From positions 96,870,001 to 96,934,000 of the forward strand of contig NC_091117.1 in NCBI RefSeq assembly GCF_040183065.1: a stretch of 64,000 nt of DNA, read 5' to 3'. This stretch comes from Periplaneta americana (Eukaryota > Arthropoda > Insecta > Blattodea > Blattidae). Shown one piece after another: positions 1 through 11,427 of this stretch. Made by a program: the position numbers and the translations under genes. Position 1 is the stretch's first letter. Every line of letters begins with the position of its first letter. Under the pieces are notes generated by a model. The model was not told the DNA's origin and searched no databases. It worked only from the letters and a program-made list of their open reading frames with translations.

Positions 1-84
1 ATATTGACTTACATAGGTTTAAATGCAGATAGTAGGCCGTAAAACAGTACAATGAGAGGAGTTCGACCGGCACCGTGGATCGTG
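1..84. other. No feature seen
   Basis: Short AT-rich lead-in with no recognisable feature. Confidence 0.5.
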
Positions 85-162
85 TCCCGGCATAACTCAG
101 TTGGAAAGAGCCCTCAGCGCGCAGAGCTGAGAGGTCCCGGGTTCGATTCCCGGTACCGGAAC
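85..162 (+). repeat. tRNA-like sequence, probable SINE head
   Basis: Has A-box-like CTCAGTTGG and B-box GGGTTCGATTCCC with closable D and T arms. The anticodon region CTCAG...CTGAG encloses a 9-base loop, so it is not a standard tRNA. It resembles the SINE heads at 2.4 and 47.9 kb. Confidence 0.55.
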
Positions 163-1109
163 GAATTTTTCTCGATTTAATGGTGATAATACACATTGAC
201 TACTTCATAGTAGTCGTGTTAATATTCAATGAGGATAGCGAGACCTCATATAATGACTATTTGATGTATAATTGCCCGATTATCTCTAACCGCAGGTATT
301 AAGTGGTAGCAATCTCAAAGAAAATTAATACTGAAAAAAAAACAACTCAAGGTGGTATTTGTGCTGGATAATTAGACGTACTGTATTGTGGATTCCCTAT
401 AAAACTGCCAGCACTTGTTTAATGGAGTATTTCATTTCAATGATTAAAACTGAAATTGTCGTATTTTAGTATTATTACTGTAAATTTTGTTTTGGACCAA
501 ATATTACGTAGTTATATATGAATATAGTTGAGGTAGATAATTATTAGGCCCACTTTATATATCTAAGTAGTAGGCCTACAATTAATATATCAAATACCGG
601 TATACAGTGAACACATATTTTTAATTGTAAGAGGTTAACCGAATTCTTGTTTATTTATTAAATATTTCCCTAGTGTATTATTTTACAACTTATTGTGAAC
701 CAAGACGAAATGCAGTGATGATACAGAATAAAACGGTAAGCACTTTGCTAATAGTAGGCTATATTATTTTATTTCAATCATGAACACTGGAATTTTATAT
801 GTAATTTGAAAAGAAAAAGTGAATTTTCATTAGACCTACCTAATAATTAATTAGACCTACATTATAAGACACAGATAGCGCTATAGAACAAAGGAATACG
901 ACAGTTAATACAAAGTTTCATCTGAAAGTTTAAGCACAGTGGTTTAAAATGTTTGAATGTGGACTGAAGAGCTGATCGCTAAAATCAGCTGTTAGCTTTG
1001 CCTATACTAGCGACATAGTTGGATTCATTTAGAATTAGGCCTTACTGAGCTTTATTTTAGTGCAACAGCAAAGGTGCCGACAAGAGTTATCCCTACTGAT
1101 CCTCTTATA
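163..1109. other. Unassigned AT-rich DNA
   Basis: No coding, RNA or repeat feature recognised. TAGGCCTA occurs at ~573. Confidence 0.5.
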
Positions 1110-2344
1110 ATATAGATATGGAGATGATATATCGGTTTTTACGAAATACCGATATTTTCGTTTCGATATAGCGATATATCGATATTGAAATTTTTATTCA
1201 ATATATCAGTTTTCTCATAAATTTATCGCTTTTATTTTTGTGGAATTATCACTATCAACAATAACAAAATCCACACTAGACAGCTCCGATAATTCCCGAG
1301 AGAAGGTGGACAATTACATAATTGTGTAACCTCACTCAATACCTTGTTCTAAGGCTGGACTGGAATTCGAAATCAAACTGTATAATATGCAGCACCAAAT
1401 TCAAAATGCAGCTGTGCGAACGTGAGACAGACCGGAGGTTTATGTCAGGGCTATAGCCCTGGGTTTATCTACTACTGTTTTAATACTGCTATTTGTTAAT
1501 GTTCTCCAAGGCAGGAGCAACTCCACCCTGAAAGGTCTGACCTCAAAACGGGTATCAAAATTTTTATTTCTATATTCTGAAATGAAAAGAGAAGCAATGA
1601 TTTAATACCGACGTGACATTTCTTTACGGCTATGATTTCTATGCACAACCTAGTACTGACATTCTGTTTTCTTATTGTATCTTTTTAGTGCATAAAAGTT
1701 CTATCCCTATTATCATCACCATTGTTGTTTGAAATGTTGGAGTATAACAATAACTTGAAATGGGAATTTACTGTAGAAGTGTTGTATCAAATCAACCGTG
1801 AAATTTGTTAAAACTTGTAACATTCTAAGTACGGTTTACTTACATTTAAAAATAATATAAGTTCTGTTTACTTACATTTAAAAATGATTACGTTGTTAGG
1901 TAGAAAAAAGCATTATATCTGTGTCCTGGATTGAATCCTACCTGTATATAAATTAGAATAATTCAATCTTGTTCCAATATCAAATACTCACTTGTCAGTC
2001 ATGTAGAGTTCACTTAACTCTTTCCCACTATATCATTTAAGCTCACTTTACCGTCAACATAATTTTTATTTAGGTTAGGACCTATATCACATGGTATTGA
2101 AAATGTATTGTTTATTGTTACAGTTTTACATTTATGCTTTTAACTTTTATGATGTTAATGGTAAAAAGGAATATTAAAATTTAAGTAATTTTGTTCTAAA
2201 ACAGTAAATATACACCTAAAAATGCAAATTGCTTACGCAATAGCGATATATCGATAATCGTTCGATATATCGATATACTTCTTGCAATATATATCAATTA
2301 TCGAAATTAGATTTGCAATATATTGCAATATCAATATATCGGTA
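1110..2344. repeat. Segment bounded by ATCGATAT-rich ends, possible non-autonomous transposon
   Basis: Palindrome-rich runs of GATATATCGATAT occur at 1120-1205 and again at 2235-2345, enclosing ~1.0 kb of unrecognised sequence. Such subterminal clusters occur in some DNA transposons. No coding remnant and no clear target duplication were seen. Confidence 0.35.
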
Positions 2345-2575
2345 TTTAAATAATTTCAAGGAAAAGTTGTTCCGGGGCCGGATATCGATTCCGGGGTCCT
2401 TAGCTTAGCTACCCCAGGAATTATACACGACACCGTCACAATTTTTCCCCTTATATCCCACAAGCTAAGCGAAGGGTCCCGGGATCGATACCCGGCCCCG
2501 GAACAGTTTTCTTTGAAATTATTCAAATCTGCTTTACAGAGAGCTACTACCTGAAAGCCAGATTTGCATATCGGT
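2345..2575. repeat. Inverted pair of tRNA-derived SINE copies
   Basis: A head with B-box-like GGGATCGATACCC reads on the plus strand (2459-2510), followed by a tail TTGAAATTATTCAAATCTGC. A mirror copy reads on the minus strand (2440-2345). Heads face inward. The sequence between them, with GTGTCGTGTATAATTCC, is shared with the 47.5-kb pair. Confidence 0.6.
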
Positions 2576-3057
2576 ATTTCATTTATTTTCTCCATAATTA
2601 TCTTAAAACTGTGTCTAGAAGCAAGAAGTTCTGCTTTTTATTTCGGTAAAGAAATATCTCCAATAAAATCATTCAGTTCCTGCTGATTAAAAAGGTTTCG
2701 GCTGTGAATTTTTCCTGTGAGATATTCACCATCATGATCATCATCTAAATTCTAAATTTTGATAACGTATGGAACCATCATCACATTCTAGCTCTTTGAG
2801 TACGAGCCTATGAGTCAACTATATAGTGATGGGCACTTTAAGCACATTACAACCTGTATATTTGGTTAGGAACATCTAATTTACTAAGATATTTTTTTCT
2901 CTTTTTTTCAGTAAATACCTGAATATATTTGTGACCCTTTTACACAAGAAAGAACTTACAATAATGCGTCTGATTATTTTGAAATTACATCAATATTGAA
3001 ATAGAAGGAAAACATAGTGATGGGCAGTCGAGCATCAGACTCGGGCATCTAAGTATA
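2576..3057. other. Flank with solitary pogo-end motifs
   Basis: AT-rich. AGTGATGGGCA, the terminal motif of the neighbouring pogo-like element, occurs at ~2824 and ~3017. No gene seen. Confidence 0.45.
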
Positions 3058-3239
3058 CAGTGATGGGCACTTTAATATTTTAATACAAAAATGAGACATT
3101 TACCTTCAAATTAAAGCCAATTTATTCGTTTTCACCTTCTAGGATGCCCTTGCCTCTATTAATTATGAGTCTAAATGTTTTCTTTCTTACATCAATCTAT
3201 TAGGCTTAATCACTTTCACTGTCGTCTAATTCTCTCACA

Positions 3240-4563
3240 AATTTCTTTCAAAGTATGCATTCTCATCTTCTGAATCATTATCACTGAATTCGTTTTGAAG
3301 ACACTTCTTGTGAAATACTTTAAAATATTTTTTACAGTAAATATCAAGCCACTTATTATTTAAACACCCGCCGCATGTGTAAGAGTCCTGATGAAAGCAA
3401 CTTATTCGGCTCTTCTGAAGTGTCCTTACTTACATATGTTTGTACCAGTACCAGAACTAGTAGTTGCTTGAACATTTTAGTCATATGAAAGGCTCACAAT
3501 TATTAAACTACTGTCTTTTGGATTCTCTTGAGCTCAATGTTGACAGTTCAGTAACTTTTCTCCCATCTTTTACGTGTTTTGTTGATTCAACATATCTTTT
3601 AGGCTTAGCTATTTTTCCTCCATTATTCATTTCCCTTTCCCTTTTTCTCTCTTCCTTTTTCCTTTCTTCTTCTACTTTCTTTTCTTCTTTATTCCTAAAA
3701 AGAGCTCTCCATTTCCTCGATGTTAAAACGTATGGCATTCTTTCAGTTTTACGAATGTTTTTTTTCTTTTTGGAGTTTCAGGCCATATCAAGCAATCCTC
3801 CAATATACGGACTTCTGATCGTCTCAATGTTTTTTTCTTCGTTGCTGAGATTTTTTTCTGGTGTCTTCAGTAAATTATCTTCTTGAATATCCATATTAGC
3901 AACCACATCTTCTGTCTGGAAATGTACGTTACTTGCTATTTCTACTGCAGCCACTTGATTTTGACTGCTTAACTGTCTTTCAATTTATTCTTCGTTATCT
4001 TCTGACTGATCTCTTTCAATATCTGTCATTACTTTCATGCTATCAACTGTTATTTCTTCTGGTTCTACAGGTGTCCCATTTCTTTCAAAATCTTTTTCAT
4101 TATTTTTAGCAAATAGTTCGTACAGTCTAAAGAGAACATAAAACTCTTCACTGTTTTCTTCCTGTTCAACAGTGTTTCCAATATTCTTGAATTTGGATAT
4201 TCGCTCATCTCCTACAATCACAGAATTCTCTAAAAGTCAAAGATTGGTTAGGCCTATCTTCAATAACTTCTTCAGAATCTCTTATCTGTGAATTTTCAGG
4301 TCCACTGTGCTCATTTCCTAAACATTTCCCATGGGAAAAGACCAGCTGCCGCCCGGAAGCCATTATTGAGTGTGTCAGGTTTTACGTAAGTCTTTAGTAC
4401 TTCATTTATTACTTGTGCAAAGTTTCTCCTTGAGAGAGCTTGACAAGGATACTCCCGCCGCCAATTTAAAACCTCTTTCTTCCACTCCTCCTTGATAGGC
4501 CGGAAAGCAGCAACATCGGCAGGTTGTAGTATTCTAGTTGCATTAGGGGTACAAAGCTACCAG
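3240..4563 (-). pseudogene. pogo/Tigger-like transposase, C-terminal part (broken)
   Basis: The reading resumes exactly where the upstream half stops: ALYPNATRILQPADV, then FRPIKEEWKKEVLNW and GFRAAAGLFPW. A frame break at ~4320 is followed by GNEHSGPENSQIRDSEE, then an acidic stretch (3985-4221), then RSPYIGGLLDMA, then the charged segment LTSRKWRALFRNKEEKK (3508-3738), and a Cys/His-rich end with SYTCGGCLNNKW and FHKKC near 3300. Multiple frameshifts and stops. The DDE fold and C-terminal Cys-rich tail match insect Tigger-like proteins. Confidence 0.7.
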
Positions 4564-4665
4564 AACTATATTGATACATACATCTTGATTACGCAACTTT
4601 CAACACTGTATCACTTCGGAATATGTATGATAAGAACTTTCTTGTGTTAAATTTTAACGTACCTT

Positions 4666-4704
4666 GTTAACATGTTTCGACCTATTTTCGGTCATCTTCG
4701 GAAC
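4666..4704 (-). ncRNA. Hammerhead-ribozyme-like motif, left arm
   Basis: Reverse-complement copy of the motif at 11428-11466. The core reads CCGAAGA...GAAA, with stem II GACC/GGTC, a 3-bp stem III ACA/TGT and stem I GTT/AAC. Position 4 of the core is C instead of the usual U, and an extra U sits before stem II, so cleavage activity is doubtful. Confidence 0.4.
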
Positions 4705-5410
4705 TGGTCGTTGTTGGTTTGTATGTATGTATGTATTTATTTACACTGCAAGTGGGCAAGCACCCGGTGGCAGTGGTATATACAATATTAACAATACACA
4801 GTTAAAATGATAAGCAATACACAATAAAATTTACAATACATAATACAATTTACAACACATATACAATTTTATACACAATACAATAAGAATACACAATACA
4901 ATTTAACACAATAATAATAAAACATTAAAAAACACCTAATTTTACAACACAACCTACATAATTATGTATAGGTCCTACATAACTTTCAATAGTCTTTCAC
5001 TTTACTCTCATCTCATTCCCTGTAGTGGCACTATGACGCATTTCACTGACACTTTAGCACACATTTCACTGACACTCTGTAACACATTTCACTGACACTA
5101 TAGAACACATTTCATTGACGCTATAAATTATCACTGATCGGAACTGTTCACTGCACTGTAAAACCATAACTTCACTGACTCACCTCGCTTCACTGATACA
5201 ACAGTTCAAATAAGTCAAATAATTGCATTCTTATGCATACTTATAAACAGAACTACATTTAAACTAAACATTTCTAGTCTAAGGCCCTCTTACACGCTAT
5301 TTTTAAATAATTTACAATTCAAACCAAGGAAGTAAACTCGTCAGGCTAGATAAATACATGTCACCTTAAAAAATTAAATGTTGAATGTCACCTTAATTTT
5401 AATTTTCACT

Positions 5411-6970
5411 TTATACACAACTCTTTAAATTATTCTTGAATCTCCTTAAGGAAGGACAGCCCTCAAAGACCGCTGCAGGTAGGTCATTCCAATCATTTAT
5501 AGTTTTATTTAAAAATGAGAGTTTACCTACATCCGTTTTCTGTTTCCTACATTTGATTTTAAAATCATGATCGTTCCTACCATAGTACGTTGGCTTTTCT
5601 AACCGAGCCGTTATGTCTACCCATGCTTTCTGACCTAGATGTGCTCTATACAATGATGTTATTCTAGTTTTCCTACGTCTGTTTTCCAAAGTTTCCCATT
5701 TAAGTTCTTTTATCGTATCGTTCCCATCTTCTCTTTTACCTTTAACAAATTTAGCTGCCCTATACTGGATTCTTTCTAAGGAATTTATCTGATATATTCT
5801 ATAGGGATCCCAACACGTAGTTCCGTATTCCATTAACGGTCGCACTAATGTTAGATATGCTATTTCCCTCGAGTTGGGGCTAGTCTTTCTCAAGATTCTC
5901 ATAATAAAGTGAAGTGCCCTCCATGCTTTGCCTGTAACATTATCAACATGCTCTCCCCAAGAAAGTTTGGAGTTTAAATACACTCCTAGGTATTTACAAC
6001 ATTGTTCTTGCGGAATTACAACACCACTGAATTCGTAATTAAGACTAGTTTCCTCTCGGGTTTTACAAAATGTTATAGATTTACTTTTAGAACCATTTAT
6101 TTTCATCCTATGCTTTAACGCCCAGTTGTAAATGTTATTCAAGTCTGTTTGAATAGCATCTACATCTGAATTATTTCTAATCTTTCTATAGATAATGCAG
6201 TCGTCTGCAAATAGCCTCACATTTGATGTAATATCCTGGCATAGGTCATTTACGTATATTATAAAGAGTAATGGACCCAGAACGCTGCCCTGTGGCACCC
6301 CTGAACTTATATTTCCAATTTCCGATATTTCATGACCTACTCTAACTCTCTGGGTTCTACCTTTTAAGAATTCTTGGATCCATAGCACCACTCTTTTATC
6401 TATTCCTAGCCTACTTAACTCATCTATTAATATGTCATGTGGCACCAAATCAAATGCTTTCGAAAAGTCAATCACAACTGCATCGATTCTTCCGCCTCTA
6501 TCTACCTCTTCAGCTAGATCCTGAACCAGCGACGTAATTTGACTATCACATGAGAAGCCTTCCCTAAAACCATGCTGGCGGTTGTAAAACCAGTCTTTCG
6601 CATTTAGAACATGACGAATATAATCCGATATCAAATGTTCCATGACTTTACATACGACAGATGTAAGACTAATCGGTCTGTAGTTTCCGACATCTAATTT
6701 ATTTCCACCTTTATGTATGGGTACCACTATAGCTGATTTCCAGTCACATGGAATAGCTGCATTGTTTATGGAAACATGAAATATACGCATTAAGTATGGA
6801 ATTATGGCCTCGGAACCTAATTTAAGAATCTCTGTAGCAATACTATCTGGTCCTCGAGACTTCCGATTTTTTAATTTCGTTATTCTCTCTCTAACCCCTT
6901 TGGAAGTTATTTTGAAAGTCGAATTTGGTTCACATTCACGGTCTGTGACACAACCACTCCTATCAGCGGG

Positions 6971-7040
<70 letters not shown>

Positions 7041-8270
7041 TTATTGAAAACCGAAATGAAATAGGAATTTAATAAGTCGGCCTTTTCTTTGTCATCAGTT
7101 ATACTTTCTCCGTTCTGATTTCGTAAAAGCACTACTCCTTCATTTTTCCCTTTTCTCCTGCGTACATAATTATAAAACTGTCTCCAATTGTTACTTTCAT
7201 CTTCTTTTAAAATAGTTTTTAGAAAATTTTCCTGAGCTAACCTTTTTTCACACTCAAGTTTCTTAATTAATTCGATATATTTTTCCCAATGCTCATGGCT
7301 CCGTTTACGTTTGCTAAATGCGCGCCTTGTCTTTTTCTTTAAGTAGCGAATATAATTAGTGTAATATTCTGGGTCCGGATTTTTCTTAATTATTTTAGAA
7401 GGTACACATTTTACTAATGCCTCGAAAATTATACTCTTAAATTTATGCCACACATTTTCCATATTTCCTTCAGTCCTTAGAAAGTCATCATGCTTTTGTC
7501 GTAGAAACGTTTGTAATTCATGGACATCGGTTTTGTTAAAATTCCAGACAGACACTGGACTTGACCTCGGATTTACTGTGTTTTCCCAGAAGATTTCTAA
7601 TAAGACGCTATTGTGATCACTTATTTTATGAAGACTTTCAGAGTTGACAAAGAGAGAGACAGGTCTTAGTAGGTAAACATCTAAGAGGGCATTGTCACGC
7701 GTCGGACCATTTACTACCTGCGTGAAATCTTTACGCCAGATCAATTCATTAACAAGGGTCTGTGCATCTGAATTTGTACCTGAAATCCCGTTCCAGTTAA
7801 TTTTCGGGAGGTTTAGATCCCCAGCAATTACTACGTTTCGGTCTTCTGATACTGTATTAAGATATTCATTTAGTTTGTGCAAAGTTAAATTGTTTAATTC
7901 ACTGGGTGGTCTGTAACATGCTATTACATCTAAGGTTTCCCGCCCATTTCTTATCTGAAAATTCAATATTTCAACTTCCTCATGTATCCGCAGAAGATTG
8001 CTACTTATTTCTATCTTAGTACAAACGAAAACTCCCCCTCCCTTTTCACTTCTATCCTTTCTGAAGACTATAATCCGACCTAAAAATTTCCGAGTCATTT
8101 ATGTCTTCCCTAAGCCATGATTCCGTCCCAATTATTACATCTGGATTATAAACATCGACCAAGTTCCAAAACGGAATAAGTTTATTTCTAATACTTCGGC
8201 AATTAACTTGCAGTAGTCTTAGTAGGCCTGTCCTTACTTGTACATTCTGAATCCCCGTAGCACCTCGCCG
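5411..8270 (-). pseudogene. CR1 ORF2: endonuclease and reverse transcriptase
   Basis: An APE-type endonuclease begins in one frame (QVNCRSIRNK, IIGTESWL, 8056-8220), shifts frame near 8060-8098, then runs open to 5411. Endonuclease: GGGVFVCTK, AGDLNLPKINW, ISDHNSV. Reverse transcriptase: VVPIHKGGNKLDVGNYRPIS, GFREGFSCDSQ, VIDFSKAFDLVPH, GVPQGSVLGPLLF, FADD. A poly-Asn tract from an AAT repeat lies between endonuclease and reverse transcriptase. The frame before the shift is the same as ORF1's final frame, separated only by TGA, and has no Met ahead of the endonuclease. Apart from the shift the domains look complete, so the insertion is fairly young. Confidence 0.9.
6968..7045. repeat. ATT/AAT microsatellite inside CR1 ORF2
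   Basis: Interrupted (ATT)n on the plus strand, read as poly-Asn (AAT codons) in ORF2. It keeps the frame open. Confidence 0.95.
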
Positions 8271-9424
8271 TCACTGCAGGTCTACGCTGCCCGCGGATAG
8301 GTCTTCGACCGCACCGCCCCCTGGTAGTCCCTCGACCCCTCCACCCGCTGGTAGACTCACACCCCCGCTGATCGCCGGTAGTCCCACGCCCCCGCCGTCG
8401 GCTGATGGTCCTTCGGTGCCGCTGCCAGCTGATGGATCCTCGATCCCGCCGCGCCATGTTGTAGTAACTACCCGCGCGAAGAGGGATCCCATGTCTGCAG
8501 CCCCCCTCCGATTTAGGTGGATCCCGTCTCTTCCGAAGCATCTGTCGTCTATCCAGGAATCTGGATCGACGCACCAAGACACTCCGCTACCCACTCGAAA
8601 GCTTTATTCACACGACCCACTTTTCTCCAGTTCACATCCCTCCGTCTGACGATTCCACTGATGACAATCCCAGCTGCCGGATATTTCTTCTTCGTTTCCA
8701 TCACCAAGTCATATACATCTGCCATGATATAATCAACACCTCTTCGCAAATAGTTTGTTCCTACGTGAAGGACGATGTTTTTCGGGTCCCCTCGTTCCTG
8801 ATTTACGATCACGCTTTTCATTTCTTCCACTCTAATTCCAGAGTAACACTCTGTCGCCAGCTCCGATTGTAGATTCCCTACGTGGCGAATGATGGAGTCT
8901 CCGATGATAACACTTGCCGCACCATGCTTCTTCTTCTCCTCCCTCTCTTCGCCATTTTCCTTTTCCCGTCGCAACAACTTATTTTCGTCCTCCAGAAACT
9001 TGATCCGTTGCTCCGCCGTCTCTAGCTTCTCCCGTAGCTTCTTGACCTCGTTCCGAAGACCGATGAGCTCCCTGTTGCCTGCCTCGTTCCCGCAGTCCTT
9101 GCACAGCCACGTTTCTTCTACTATCTGTTCCCTCTTGATCTTCTGACAAGTCAGATGGAACCACTTTTCGCACTGGTTGCACAGCACGCCTACTCGTAGG
9201 TTCTTTCTACAGCTGCCACACTTGACACTGATCAGCCTGTTGTCGCTTGCAGGTCCTGGATTCAGTTCGATATCACCAACAATTAGTAGTATCGCGATCA
9301 CTATGTGAAAGAAGAGACACTCAGCCAGACCTGCCAAAGCTGTCCCTTTCACGCTCCTCTGCATCCTTGACCTGGCCGCCCAGCCGCCTATCCTTGCCCG
9401 GTACAGCTCCAACTCACAGCCCAT
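8271..9424 (-). pseudogene. CR1 ORF1: 2A-like leader, PHD finger, coiled coil, SGNH esterase
   Basis: From ATG 9424: hydrophobic segment (residues ~33-49), then a 2A-like motif DIELNPGP (51-58), then a PHD-type zinc finger (Cys69, 72, 82, 85, His90, Cys93, 108, 111), a charged coiled coil (~118-165) and an SGNH hydrolase with GDS (175-177) and a later HVGTN block. A frameshift near 8580 moves the end of the esterase (DGIHLN, the Asp-x-x-His block) into another frame, which continues through a Gly-rich tail to TGA at 8271. ORF1 proteins of CR1 elements with PHD and esterase domains are known; they bind the RNA and help retrotransposition. The frameshift makes this copy defective. Confidence 0.85.
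9251..9274 (-). other. 2A-like ribosome-skipping motif in CR1 ORF1
   Basis: Encodes DIELNPGP, which fits the D-x-E-x-N-P-G-P consensus; the skip would fall between Gly57 and Pro58. It sits just after a hydrophobic N-terminal segment, so skipping would release a short hydrophobic leader from the PHD/esterase protein. 2A motifs are known in some CR1-like and L1Tc-like retrotransposons of other animals and trypanosomes. Confidence 0.8.
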
Positions 9425-9779
9425 TGCTCAAACCTTTTCTCCGCTGCGAAAAATACGTCCTTCCTCTCCACCGGCCTGAAGAAGACTGGCGCCTCTTGTT
9501 TCCTGTCTGGATGCGTTTGAAGTGTAGAGTCAAAGAGTGTATGTGTTTTGAAATTGAGTTGTGTGTTGAGAATATCGTTGGGGCGTGTTTTCGTGTGCCT
9601 GTACCAACGAGTTAGAAAGAGAAGACTATAGAGTGGCCATGTTGTCCTGTACAGCGCTCTTTGCGGTGCCCCCGCGAAACACGGCAGATCTGAGCTAAGC
9701 GCCCACCTTTGTAAAAATTCGTCTGCTTACAATGTTGTATAACGGAGGTAAGAAGTATAAAAAAAAAAACGAAGAAAAA

Positions 9780-10035
9780 GTCCACACCTGTGGAGTAACG
9801 GTCAGCGCGTCTGGCCGCGAAACGAGGTGGCCCGGGTTCAAATCCCGGTCGGGGCAAGTTACCTGATTGAGGTTTTTTCCGGGGGTTTCCCTCATCCCAA
9901 TAGGAACAAATGCTGGGTAACTTTCGGTGCTGGACCCCGGACTCATTTCATCGGCATTATCACCTTCATATCATTCAGACGCTAAATAACCTAGATGTTG
10001 ATACAGCGTCGTAAAATAACCCAATAAAATAAAAT
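9780..10035 (+). mobile_element. tRNA-derived SINE with 15-bp target duplication
   Basis: Head with A-box-like GTAACGGTCAGCGCG and B-box GGTTCAAATCCC, a body with CCTGATTGAGGTTTTTTCCG, and a conserved end TTGATACAGCGTCGTAAAAT followed by an AAAT-rich tail. AAAAACGAAGAAAAA flanks it at 9765-9779 and 10036-10050. I remember this family as common in hemimetabolous insects; not searched. A related minus-strand copy is at 38.73-38.97 kb. Confidence 0.85.
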
Positions 10036-10198
10036 AAAAACGAAGAAAAAACATGCCTGTTGTGTGTGCCGCATATAACTGCAATGTCAAAAGGAAAAAG
10101 ACAACTGTTATATCATATTTCATGTAAATTTTATTTTATTTTGTTAATTAGCAGCATTTTTTTTTCATGCATAAATATGTAACAACGCCCGGCATAAA

Positions 10199-10530
10199 CA
10201 AAATAAATGGTTCACTGGTAATGTACTTAAACTAAATACGGATAAAACCAATACAATTCCGTTTCAGACCCAGTGAAAAACAAATAGCAATACAATATTA
10301 AAACTGTATTTCGACACCGGCATCCTTTATTTCTGCTCCTTCTGTCCTTACTGCTTATACAAGAAGACGATGAGCTGTAGCTTATAAGAAGTAGGCCTAT
10401 TTCGAAGACAAACGATTAATCAAATAAATGGTTCACTAGTAATAAAGTTAAACTAAATACGGATAAAACCGCTACAATTCCATTTCAAACCTAATAATAG
10501 CAATCAAATATTAAAATTGTGTTTCGACAC
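10199..10530. repeat. Direct repeat, two ~110-bp units ~223 bp apart
   Basis: Units at ~10199-10310 and ~10422-10530 share AAATAAATGGTTCACT and TTTCGACAC.CGCATCC at both ends with moderate divergence. Both lie inside the Penelope-like insertion. No coding potential. Confidence 0.6.
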
Positions 10531-10607
10531 TCGCATCCAAAATAACGCAAAACTCTGGGGTAGGTCGTATTGTTGTTAGTATTTTGACTGGAAGGACGTG
10601 AAAGAAC

Positions 10608-10695
10608 ATAATTGAGCACCTAGTGCAATAATGGGGTAAGTATGAATATATTTCGTAACTACTTACCCCATTATTTTACGTGGGTGCTCAATTAT
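10608..10695. repeat. 88-nt perfect-stem hairpin
   Basis: A 13-bp outer stem (ATAATTGAGCACC, 10608-10620, with 10683-10695) and a 16-bp inner stem (AATAATGGGGTAAGTA, 10627-10642, with 10660-10675) are separated by a 6/7-nt internal loop and closed by a 17-nt loop. It is the size and shape of a miRNA precursor, but could equally be the centre of a small foldback element. Confidence 0.6.
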
Positions 10696-11427
10696 ACACT
10701 AATAATTATCTGTGGTGCCACAGCCCTTGAAAGGCTCAGACAGACTAGCCGGCTGTTGGCCTCACGTTCACATTTCGATAATAATTGTACTTTACTGTAA
10801 CAAAAAAACTGAAAGCGTCTTTTGTCATGTTTCACCCACGTTACAAGCTTGGAGGTAAAGGTTGTTTACTACAGATAGGGCCTACTTTCATTCTATATCT
10901 TATGGTATAGTAAATAGTTTTGCAACGTGTAGAGACTGGGAAAACAATTTAATAAAATCATCCGAATCATACTCGTTCATTTTATAGGCAATCTTGCAGG
11001 TCGCATTTAAAAGAACCTAGGAATATTAACATTTTCTTCAGTATATTTGCTAGGACTTCTTGTCATACTACATGACAATAAATTTTGCTCAGGTTATTCT
11101 TTTAAGCATTCCTTCTAGGAATAGCTCAAGTGTTTTAAATTTAGCGTACATAAGTTTAGATTAAGTTCCTAGCACGTATTTGACGAAATACTAGGTTTTT
11201 CCACTTCAGTTTAACTGATTTATGCAAACGAAATTAAGACAGCTGACGATTCTAATGTCAGTTATCACCACGCCCACTTTGTTTTGGGCGCATAAGTTCA
11301 TTACCGACGGTCGTTCAATTTTCTTCAAACATGGCGGCGCAATGACCACTTTATATCTTTCTCTTTCTAACTCGTTGGTCTGTACAGACACACAGGAAAC
11401 AAGAAGCGCCAAGACCAACAACGATCA

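Larger units (their letters stand above)
4719..9485 (-). mobile_element. Nearly full-length CR1-like LINE retrotransposon
   Basis: Both ORFs of a CR1-type non-LTR element. The boundaries come from comparing the interrupted left Penelope-like arm with the intact right arm (...TTGTTGGT | CTTGGCGC...): LINE sequence runs from ~9485 to 4719. The 5' leader is only ~60 nt. The 3' untranslated region (~690 nt) ends in a short repeat tail of TACA/AAATAAATACATA type, as CR1 elements do. No target duplication is evident. It carries two frameshifts, a TGA between the ORFs and an expanded AAT tract. Confidence 0.85.

Noticed and set aside
85-162. Possible functional tRNA gene
   Set aside because: The anticodon loop has nine bases and similar sequences recur in the window as SINE heads.
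3464-3886. 140-codon plus-strand open frame, Ser/Phe-rich
   Set aside because: It is the antisense of the charged C-terminal part of the pogo-like transposase; composition (Phe, Ser, Leu) is that of a shadow.
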